Shown: positions 1 to 5,291 of the stretch, piece after piece
Layout: every line of letters begins with the position of its first letter
How positions within the stretch are numbered: the first letter of the stretch is position 1
Source of the DNA: Pseudomonadota bacterium
GTDB taxonomy: Bacteria > Pseudomonadota > Gammaproteobacteria > SZUA-229
Direction: 5' to 3'
Assembly: GCA_030673345.1 (NCBI GenBank)
Contig: DAOVJH010000125.1
Coordinates: forward strand, 1 to 5,291
DNA: 5,291 nt
Notes under the pieces: model-generated
What the model was told of the DNA's origin: nothing
The model's input: only the letters and a program-made list of their open reading frames with translations
Databases searched by the model: none
Translations under genes and position numbers: made by a program

Positions 1-575
1 GGTACTGGCACAGCAGTGATGCCAAATGCCGCTTCTGAAAAACCGGTTACAAAAGTAGAGCCGTAATTAGACAGAATTTCCATCCTTACATGAGATGCAT
101 CAGTGACGCCAAAATTAAACATCTGCCCAAAATTAAGTGGCTCATCAGTTACTATGGCATTAAAGCTGCCGAGTAAAACGGGCGAAGCAAAACCCACGTT
201 ATCATCGGCCCACAGGTTAAATGCATCAATACCTTGACCAGCGTTCTGGAAGTCATTCCACAGCGCAAAAGACTCGATGTTAAAAGAACCGCCCAGGTCA
301 AAATCGATATTACTCGTCGTTATGGTGCCCGGACTAAACCAGCCGTTGTTAGCACCGTCTATGGTTGTGGTGCCCGATACGAAACTATTAAAATCGGTTA
401 CACCTGAGACATAGTTAGCCGATAAGCCGGACTGATCAATTGTCTGCCCGATATCAAAAGTGTCAAAACTTCCTTCAGAACTAGTCACTGAAGAAACTTG
501 AAGTAATGTGGCCGCACCAGCATTGGTTGCAAGGACTAAAGTGGTGACACCTAAAACAGCTAATTTAATATTCAT
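1..575 (-). CDS. Secreted discoidin-like protein, probable PEP-CTERM exosortase substrate (3' end cut by window)
   Basis: The reading frame starts at ATG 575-573 and is open to the window edge, giving 191 whole residues plus a last codon CC-, which must be Pro. Residues 1-21 form a signal peptide: Lys4, a hydrophobic core at about 5-16, and an Ala-Gly-Ala cleavage site at 19-21. The mature part is rich in Ser, Thr, Gly, Asn and Phe and looks like a beta-sandwich. Segments such as IESFALWND (100-108) and EILSNYGS (166-173), followed by GFSEAAFG (178-185), resemble the F5/8 type C (discoidin-like) module common in PEP-CTERM proteins. The last visible residues are Val-Pro-Val-Pro, matching the start of the VPxPA-type PEP-CTERM tail (motif, membrane helix, basic end) that exosortase/EpsH recognises. 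The helix itself lies outside the window, so this assignment is inference. Upstream of the ATG there is only a weak purine-rich ribosome site (AGAAGA). Its own sigma-54 promoter is at 647-661. Such proteins are exported and tied to the exopolysaccharide matrix; this one's ligand is unknown. Confidence 0.8.
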   Translation of the reverse strand, partial: MNIKLAVLGVTTLVLATNAGAATLLQVSSVTSSEGSFDTFDIGQTIDQSGLSANYVSGVTDFNSFVSGTTTIDGANNGWFSPGTITTSNIDFDLGGSFNIESFALWNDFQNAGQGIDAFNLWADDNVGFASPVLLGSFNAIVTDEPLNFGQMFNFGVTDASHVRMEILSNYGSTFVTGFSEAAFGITAVPV

Positions 576-646
576 AATCGTCTTCTACATTTCTTTAAAT
601 TACGCACTTACCCGTCTTTAAAACGGAGGTCTAATACCAATAAATT

Positions 647-661
647 TGCAAGTTTCGTGCC
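647..661 (-). promoter_or_regulatory. Sigma-54 (RpoN) -24/-12 promoter
   Basis: On the minus strand the sequence reads GGCACGAAACTTGCA. This matches the RpoN consensus TGGCACG-N4-TTGCW at every position except the leading T, which is A here. The invariant GG (-25/-24, positions 661-660) and GC (-13/-12, positions 649-648) have the correct spacing. Transcription would start near 636, leaving a leader of about 60 bases before the ATG at 575. Sigma-54 promoters need an AAA+ activator bound upstream. For PEP-CTERM genes this activator is known in some bacteria to be PrsR, partnered with the kinase PrsK; neither gene is in this window, so PrsR control here is inference. Confidence 0.85.
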
Positions 662-725
662 TTAATGAGAATAACCATAACTATCAACAGCATAGCTAAA
701 TATTAGTATTTAACTGTTTTCTAAC

Positions 726-785
726 CTGTAAAGAATTCCTGACAAAACCAAGGGTTAACCCCTAAAAAATCAGAATTTTTTACAG
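726..785. repeat. Imperfect inverted repeat, candidate enhancer-binding-protein sites
   Basis: The arms are CTGTAAAGAATTCCTGA at 726-742 and TCAGAATTTTTTACAG at 770-785. They are reverse complements apart from one substitution and one single-base gap. The left arm is part of an 18-base near-palindrome, TGTAAAGAATTCCTGACA (727-744), with a GAATTC core. The centres of the two AATT cores are 40 bases apart, close to four helical turns, and lie about 100 and 140 bases upstream of the predicted sigma-54 start. That is the usual distance for an AAA+ activator. A perfect 10-base palindrome, GGGTTAACCC (752-761), sits between the arms. In RNA the arms could instead form a long AU-rich stem just after the nuclease gene stop, so a role in 3' end protection or termination is an alternative. 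Confidence 0.5.
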
Positions 786-802
786 TTGTACCGCCTAAAG
801 AC

Positions 803-2215
803 TCACTTTTTGATCGGTTTTGACAGGTCCAGCTTTTCACCCTTGCGCGCGATATGCACCGGCGCAGAAAGCTGCTGACGCAAGCAGTCGGCAAGCCCTT
901 CGATTGCCTTCTCTTCGCCATGCACCAGCACCACAGGCGGCCGGCCTTCAAAGTTTCCATACCAGTTTTTCAGTGCGGCCTGGTCAGCATGCGCAGACAA
1001 ACCGCCGATGGTATGTACAGCAGCTGATACATTGACGGTTTCTCCCCACAGTCGGATGCGCTTTGCACCATCGACCAGGGCGCGTCCTGTCGTACCTCTC
1101 GCCTGAAAACCGGTAATGACCAGGTGGCATTCTTTACGCCAGATATTGTGCTTTAGATGCTGTTTGATACGGCCACCCGTACACATACCGCTGCCAGCGA
1201 TGATGATGGCACCGCTGCGGATCCGGTTGATCGCCATCGACTGGTTGGTGGTACGGGAGATATGCAGGTTTGGCAGAAGGTCGGTCTTGTTATGCCGGCG
1301 CCATAACTCGGCGGTCTCGGCATCGAACAGGTCACTGTTCTGGGTGAAGATGCGGGTGGCTTCTATCGCCAGCGGACTGTCGAGAAAGATATCCCAGCGA
1401 TCCAGTTCCCACTCTTTATAATATTTCGCAAACAGGTAGAGGATCTCCTGGGTGCGACCGACCGCAAAGGACGGCATCAATATATTGCCTTTGCCGTTAG
1501 TTGCACTGGCCAGCACCTCGTGCATCTCACGGTAGGTATCATCCCATGAGCGATGCAGGCGGTCGCCATAGGTGCTTTCCATGATGACCAGGTCGGCCTG
1601 TTTGATTACCGCAGGATCTCTCAGCACCGGCATGCCGGAGCGGCCGAGGTCTCCGCTGAACACCAGTTTTTTTGTTTCGCCGCTTTCTTTCAGCCACAGC
1701 TCGACGATTGACGAACCCAGTATGTGGCCGGCATCGGACAGGCGCAGCTGCACACCGGGCGCGATGCGCTGTTTTTTATCATAGATGATGCCTTTGAATG
1801 ATTTCATCGCAAGCTGTGCATCTTCTATGGTAAAACTGGCTTCGACCGGTGTCAGGCCTTTGCGTGCCCGTTTCCGGTTTTCCCACACGGCATCTTTTTC
1901 GCTGAGAAAACCGGCGTCTTTCAGCATGATACGGCACAGATCACGGCTGGCACGATGGGTATAGATGGTGCCTTTGAACCCCGCCTTGACCAGCATCGGC
2001 AGCCTGCCGGAATGGTCGATATGGGCATGGCTGAGCACCACCGCATCGATGCTTTTCGGGTCGAACGGAAAAGGGTTCCGGTTGCGTGCTTCGTCTTCAC
2101 GCCCACCCTGGACCATGCCGCAGTCGAGCAGGATTCGCTGATCACCGACCGTTACCAGGTGACAGGAACCCGTGACCTCGCCAGCCGCACCAAAAAACTG
2201 AATACTTATCGCCAT
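803..2215 (-). CDS. MBL-fold/beta-CASP ribonuclease, CPSF73 (YSH1)-like
   Basis: A 470-residue predicted cytoplasmic zinc-dependent nuclease. The metallo-beta-lactamase ligands are all present: Asp31, HAHIDH at 63-68 (His63, His65, Asp67, His68), His164 in DAGH, and Asp189 in SGDLGR. The beta-CASP insert carries motif A (Glu213 in MEST), the SFAVGRTQE segment (249-257), GSGMCTGGR (341-349), motif B (His409 in SAHAD) and motif C (His432 in VHGE). The motif B and C spacing is close to that of human CPSF73, and the length suits the bacterial and archaeal family (COG1236), whose studied members cleave RNA as endo- and/or exonucleases. The start was set at ATG 2215-2213 because the family begins right at the ISIQFFGAAGEVTGS strand and a ribosome site sits 9 bases before it; a longer frame to 2317 would overlap the ATPase gene and adds a basic tail unlike the family. 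It lies 5 bases after the ATPase stop. The RNA target is unknown. Confidence 0.93.
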   Translation of the reverse strand: MAISIQFFGAAGEVTGSCHLVTVGDQRILLDCGMVQGGREDEARNRNPFPFDPKSIDAVVLSHAHIDHSGRLPMLVKAGFKGTIYTHRASRDLCRIMLKDAGFLSEKDAVWENRKRARKGLTPVEASFTIEDAQLAMKSFKGIIYDKKQRIAPGVQLRLSDAGHILGSSIVELWLKESGETKKLVFSGDLGRSGMPVLRDPAVIKQADLVIMESTYGDRLHRSWDDTYREMHEVLASATNGKGNILMPSFAVGRTQEILYLFAKYYKEWELDRWDIFLDSPLAIEATRIFTQNSDLFDAETAELWRRHNKTDLLPNLHISRTTNQSMAINRIRSGAIIIAGSGMCTGGRIKQHLKHNIWRKECHLVITGFQARGTTGRALVDGAKRIRLWGETVNVSAAVHTIGGLSAHADQAALKNWYGNFEGRPPVVLVHGEEKAIEGLADCLRQQLSAPVHIARKGEKLDLSKPIKK

Positions 2216-2220
2216 AAACG

Positions 2221-4932
2221 CTAACCTCTCGCTACATTTTTTTCTTCGATTCGCCGCACGAAATATTTTTCCAGCTCGACTAAAAACAATACCGATGATG
2301 CCACCAGCACGATCCACGGCCAGACATCGAGATCGATAGACGCGGTACCAAACAGGTACTGCATCGGTGATAGATAAGTGAAACCAAGCTGGAACAGGAC
2401 AAGTGTACCGATGGCCAGCAGCACATAGGGATTACCGGTGAGACCGGCCCGGTTAAATATCGAAGCCAAAATATAACGTGAATTAAACAGGTAAAAAATC
2501 TCGAACATCACCAGCGTATTCACCGCCACGGTTCGCCCGTATTCGATACTGACGCCCTGCTCCATCTGCCACAGGAAAAGTCCGAAGGTTCCGCTCATCA
2601 AGATAACCGAAACGAACACGACGCGCCAGACGAGATGCAGGTTGAGCAACGGTTCGTGCGCATCACGTGGCGGACGCACCATGACCTGCTGCTCCGGCGG
2701 TTCAAATGCCAGTACCAGCGCCAGCGTGACCGTGGTGATGAGGTTGACCCAGAGGATCTGTAATGGTGTCAGCGGCATCTGGTGAAAACCGATCAGGATA
2801 GCGGCGATGATGATCAGCGCCTCACCACCGCTGCTGGGCAATATAAAGAGTATGGATTTTTTGAGGTTATCATAGACGGTGCGACCCTCTTCAACAGCGT
2901 GCACGATGGATGCGAAGTTGTCATCCGCCAGCACCATGTCACCGGCTTCCTTCGCCGCTTCGGTACCGCTCTGCCCCATGGCCATTCCCACATCAGCGCG
3001 TTTCAGTGCCGGCGCATCATTCACGCCATCACCGGTCATCGCTACGATCAGGTCATGCTCCTGCAGCAGCCTTACCAGCAATAACTTGTGCTCCGGGTTT
3101 ACCCGCGCATAGACATCGACATCACATACACGCTGACGCAGTTCATCTTCACTCATCAAACCAAGTTCCTGACCGGTGAGCACATCATCGGTATTAACAA
3201 AGTTCAGCTGCCTGGCGATGGCCTGCGCGGTAGCCGCGTGATCACCGGTAATCATTTTGACCCGGATGCCGGCTCTGTTACAGGCTGCCATCGCTTCGAT
3301 AGCCTCTGTCCGCGGCGGGTCGATGAGGCCGAGCAGACCCAGCATAGTCAGGTCATTTTCGACATCATCGAATGCCAGCTCCGTCTGCTCACGATTCACT
3401 GATTTGACCGCCATCGCCAGCACGCGCTGTCCCTGCTGAGCCATCTCTTCGATTCGCCCCAGCCAGTATTCTCTATCCAGCGCCTGCTCACCATCTGTCG
3501 TTTTCTGATTGGAACACATCTCCAGAATACGTTCCGGTGCCCCTTTTAGAAAAACAAATGCGTCACCACTATGGCTATGGTGCAGTGTTGCCATAAAGCG
3601 ATGTTCTGACTCAAACGGGATAAGATCGGTACGCGGGTATTGTTTGACCTCCGCTTCGATATCCAGACCGGTCTTCATACCAGCGACTAATAAGGCGCCT
3701 TCCATCGGGTCACCCTGCACCAGCCACTCGCCTTTTCTCTGTTCCAGCGAAGCATCGTTACAGAGCGCTGCCGCGCGTGCCAGACCAAGTAAAAAAGGCC
3801 GCTCTTCAGGAAGCACCGGGCTGTTCGCCAGCGAGATCTCACCGTGCGGATCATAACCGGTACCACTGAGTTCAAACAGGTTGGCGGCGGTAACAATGCT
3901 TCGCACCGTCATCTCGTTACGCGTCAGAGTGCCGGTTTTATCCGAACAGATAACGTTTACTGCACCCAGTGTTTCGACCACCGGCAAACGGCGGATGATG
4001 GCATTGCGTTTTGCCATACGCTGCACGCCGATAGCCAGCGTGATGGTCATGATGGCCGGCAGACCTTCGGGAATCGCCGCTACCGCCAGACTGACTGCGG
4101 CAAGAAACATTTCGGCGGCTGCGTAGTCACGGACCAATGTACCAAAGGCAAAGGTAACAACGGCGATACATAATATGGCGAGTGTTAACCAGCGACCAAA
4201 CTGCGCCATCTGCCGCAATAGCGGCGTGGTCATTTTTTCTACTTCTGAAACCAGTTTACTGATGCGGCCGATCTCGGTCTGCGTACCAGTAGCAACCACC
4301 ACGCCGCTGCACTGGCCATGTGTCACCAGCGTACCTGAATAGGCCATGCAATGACGGTCCCCGATAACGGCTTCTGCAGCAACCGCATCAGTGGTTTTTT
4401 CGACCGGTATGGATTCACCGGTTAGTACCGACTCCTGGATCTGGATACCTTTGGCGCGGAACAGGCGCAGGTCGGCTGGCACTTTGTCGCCTGACTGCAG
4501 TAACACGACATCACCCGGCACCAGCCTTTCGGCCTGCACTTTCATCTGCCTGCCATCACGCATGACCATGGCTGTCGGTGACAGCATCTGGCGTATCGCA
4601 CGCAGGGCATTTTCGGCTTTGCCTTCCTGTATGAAACCGATCACTGCATTGAGTATTACGACACCGAGTATCACACTGGCGTCTATCCAGTGCCCCAGTA
4701 TCGCCGTGACCAGGCTGGCAACGATAAGAACATAGATGAGTACATTTTGAAACTGGTAGAAAAACCGCCGCAGCAGGCCATGCACCTTTGGCTCGGGAAG
4801 CCGGTTCGCACCAAACTTCGCCAGCCGTTCGATCACCTCATCATCTGACAGACCTTCCGCCGTATTACCCAGTGCAGCAAAGACAGCCTGTTCAGTTTCA
4901 GCATGCCACGGTTTCTGCAGGTCATCCTCCAA
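2221..4932 (-). CDS. P2-type cation-transporting ATPase
   Basis: A complete 903-residue inner-membrane ion pump driven by ATP through a phospho-Asp intermediate. The order is: N-terminal cation-ATPase domain (about 5-75); M1-M2 (about 62-102); actuator domain with TGES (171-174); M3-M4 (about 248-300) with PEGLP (288-292); phosphorylation motif DKTGT with Asp331; nucleotide domain with KGAPE (463-467); hinge TGD (562-564) and TGDGVNDAP (633-641); then six further helices to about 888. Length and layout match the SERCA/PMR1-like P2A group. Glu289, Glu704, Asn730, Thr733 and Glu811 align with SERCA calcium ligands Glu309, Glu771, Asn796, Thr799 and Glu908. However, Asp800 is Thr734 and Asn768 is Ser701, so the ion (Ca2+, Na+ or another) cannot be named. 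The start is TTG 4932-4930, because a stop immediately precedes it and no in-frame ATG, GTG or TTG lies close downstream. It abuts the upstream gene and is 5 bases from the nuclease. Confidence 0.93.
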   Translation of the reverse strand: MEDDLQKPWHAETEQAVFAALGNTAEGLSDDEVIERLAKFGANRLPEPKVHGLLRRFFYQFQNVLIYVLIVASLVTAILGHWIDASVILGVVILNAVIGFIQEGKAENALRAIRQMLSPTAMVMRDGRQMKVQAERLVPGDVVLLQSGDKVPADLRLFRAKGIQIQESVLTGESIPVEKTTDAVAAEAVIGDRHCMAYSGTLVTHGQCSGVVVATGTQTEIGRISKLVSEVEKMTTPLLRQMAQFGRWLTLAILCIAVVTFAFGTLVRDYAAAEMFLAAVSLAVAAIPEGLPAIMTITLAIGVQRMAKRNAIIRRLPVVETLGAVNVICSDKTGTLTRNEMTVRSIVTAANLFELSGTGYDPHGEISLANSPVLPEERPFLLGLARAAALCNDASLEQRKGEWLVQGDPMEGALLVAGMKTGLDIEAEVKQYPRTDLIPFESEHRFMATLHHSHSGDAFVFLKGAPERILEMCSNQKTTDGEQALDREYWLGRIEEMAQQGQRVLAMAVKSVNREQTELAFDDVENDLTMLGLLGLIDPPRTEAIEAMAACNRAGIRVKMITGDHAATAQAIARQLNFVNTDDVLTGQELGLMSEDELRQRVCDVDVYARVNPEHKLLLVRLLQEHDLIVAMTGDGVNDAPALKRADVGMAMGQSGTEAAKEAGDMVLADDNFASIVHAVEEGRTVYDNLKKSILFILPSSGGEALIIIAAILIGFHQMPLTPLQILWVNLITTVTLALVLAFEPPEQQVMVRPPRDAHEPLLNLHLVWRVVFVSVILMSGTFGLFLWQMEQGVSIEYGRTVAVNTLVMFEIFYLFNSRYILASIFNRAGLTGNPYVLLAIGTLVLFQLGFTYLSPMQYLFGTASIDLDVWPWIVLVASSVLFLVELEKYFVRRIEEKNVARG
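2225..2230 (-). promoter_or_regulatory. Ribosome binding site for the beta-CASP nuclease
   Basis: The minus strand reads GAGAGG, then nine bases, then ATG at 2215-2213. The site lies inside the last codons of the ATPase gene, whose TAG stop (2223-2221) falls in the spacer. This decides the start in favour of the 470-residue form and suggests coupled translation. Confidence 0.7.
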
Positions 4933-5291
4933 CTAACGATTCTCCCTGTGGTACCTTAATGCCTGCCGTGCGGTTCGGACATCGACATGTTCGTGATGGA
5001 TCAGCATAGTGATGATGATCTCTTCGGCTGCCGCGTACAGACAGAATACAGCCGCGATACGAAACGGCCAGTCGAGCACGCCGGCAAATAGCAGGATATA
5101 AGAGAGCACCGTTATGGCAACGGCCAGCTTAACGCTCCAGGTGTGGTAACTGGTAAATGCATGGAACTTGATAAAACCGATGAGCGCCGGCAGCGTGAAG
5201 CAGAGCACGATGATAGTGAAATAAACACTCTCGCGCTGCAGGATATCCGGCCATAATATCCATGCGCATACCGCCATCGTCGAATAGATAA
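4933..5291 (-). CDS. Membrane protein, probable CDP-alcohol phosphatidyltransferase family (C-terminal part only)
   Basis: The frame is open through the right window edge, so the gene starts outside. The Met at 5277 is most likely internal, since in-frame residues Ile-Tyr-Ser-Thr precede it. About 118 residues are visible. They form several hydrophobic segments (counted from Met 5277: about 16-36, 48-68 and 73-93) and end in a basic, His- and Arg-rich tail, RQALRYHRENR. The segment GFIKFHAFTSYHTWSVKL, followed by DWPFR and an AAAEE-containing helix, resembles the C-terminal half of bacterial CDP-alcohol phosphatidyltransferases, which make phospholipid head groups in the inner membrane. The catalytic motif DGxxAR...GxxxDxxxD of that family would lie in the missing N-terminal half, so neither activity nor substrate can be checked. 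The stop TAG (4935-4933) directly touches the ATPase start codon, indicating co-transcription. Confidence 0.65.
   Translation of the reverse strand, partial: IYSTMAVCAWILWPDILQRESVYFTIIVLCFTLPALIGFIKFHAFTSYHTWSVKLAVAITVLSYILLFAGVLDWPFRIAAVFCLYAAAEEIIITMLIHHEHVDVRTARQALRYHRENR
4942..4947 (-). promoter_or_regulatory. Ribosome binding site for the ATPase (TTG start)
   Basis: The minus strand reads AGGGAG, then nine bases including the upstream TAG stop, then TTG at 4932-4930. A second, stronger Shine-Dalgarno-like GGAGG lies at 4930-4926, overlapping the TTG. It could only serve an in-frame CTG at 4920-4918, or an out-of-frame ATG at 4925, so the TTG is preferred. Both the non-ATG start and the overlap with the previous gene point to translational coupling. 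Confidence 0.55.

Larger units (their letters stand above)
576..802. other. Intergenic regulatory region between nuclease gene and PEP-CTERM-like gene
   Basis: This 227-base region lies between two genes of the same direction and is clearly richer in A and T than the genes to its right. From the left gene outward it holds a roughly 60-base predicted leader (about 576-636), a sigma-54 promoter (647-661), an AT-rich stretch (about 662-725), and a cluster of symmetric elements (726-785). The leader contains a small imperfect hairpin at 612-626 with a CCGT/ACGG stem. No convincing open reading frame, tRNA or GC-rich hairpin with a U-tract was seen. Transcription from the nuclease gene may therefore fade or run through here, unless the A/T hairpin at 763-782 acts as a weak terminator. 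Confidence 0.6.

Noticed and set aside
612..626. Small hairpin in the leader of the PEP-CTERM-like gene as a riboswitch or thermosensor
   Set aside because: Only four base pairs are solid (CCGT/ACGG) with a mismatch next to them, and it does not cover the start codon; no known riboswitch fold is seen.
763..782. A/T hairpin (TAAAAAA-TCAGAA-TTTTTTA) as a rho-independent terminator of the operon
   Set aside because: The stem has no G-C pairs and on the minus strand no U-run follows the stem, so it does not meet the usual terminator form; kept only as a possibility in the intergenic entry.
820..1035. Open frames on the plus strand and other minus frames inside the three right-hand genes
   Set aside because: They are antisense or out-of-frame shadows of strongly recognised genes, with Arg-, Ser- and His-rich low-complexity translations and no family resemblance.
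2216..2317. N-terminal extension of the nuclease gene to a start at 2317
   Set aside because: It would overlap the ATPase gene by 97 bases and add 34 residues with no resemblance to the family, while a good ribosome site and ATG lie at 2230-2213.
4933..5277. Complete small 114-residue membrane protein starting at 5277
   Set aside because: The frame stays open past this Met to the window edge, no clear ribosome site precedes it, and the sequence resembles the C-terminal half of a larger enzyme.
1..5291. CRISPR arrays, tRNA or rRNA genes, insertion sequences and phage genes
   Set aside because: No spaced direct repeats, RNA gene folds, transposase motifs or terminal inverted repeats were seen on either strand.

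Overview
All four protein genes lie on the minus strand, so the window reads from right to left. The organism looks like an environmental Gram-negative proteobacterium, probably a gammaproteobacterium. The support is a secreted protein that appears to end in a PEP-CTERM sorting signal, found mainly in exopolysaccharide-producing Gram-negatives, together with a near-consensus sigma-54 promoter in front of it and bacterial-type P2 ATPase and CPSF73-like proteins. No genus can be assigned from this sequence.

Right part (about 803-5291): a compact three-gene cluster. First comes the C-terminal end of an integral membrane protein, probably of the CDP-alcohol phosphatidyltransferase family, cut by the right edge. 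Its TAG stop directly abuts the TTG start of a complete 903-residue P2-type cation-transporting ATPase. Five bases after the ATPase stop comes a complete 470-residue metallo-beta-lactamase/beta-CASP nuclease of the CPSF73 type. Zero- and five-base gaps, with ribosome binding sites inside the preceding genes, indicate one operon with coupled translation. Its promoter lies outside the window. A shared role is not demonstrable here; membrane lipid head-group synthesis, ion transport and RNA processing could be linked by a stress or envelope response, but that is inference.

Middle (576-802): a 227-base AT-rich intergenic region. It holds a sigma-54 (-24/-12) promoter at 647-661 facing the left gene. 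About 100 and 140 bases upstream of the predicted transcription start are two related sites forming an imperfect inverted repeat, with a perfect 10-base palindrome between them. This is the expected layout of a promoter driven by an enhancer-binding protein. In PEP-CTERM bacteria, the PrsK/PrsR two-component system with RpoN is known to control such genes.

Left part (1-575): the 5' part of a gene for a secreted, discoidin-like beta-sandwich protein. The visible reading frame ends in Val-Pro-Val-Pro exactly at the window edge, where a PEP-CTERM tail would begin. The main finding is the combination of this protein with its dedicated sigma-54 regulatory region. The other notable point is the ATPase, which carries an altered cation-binding site.
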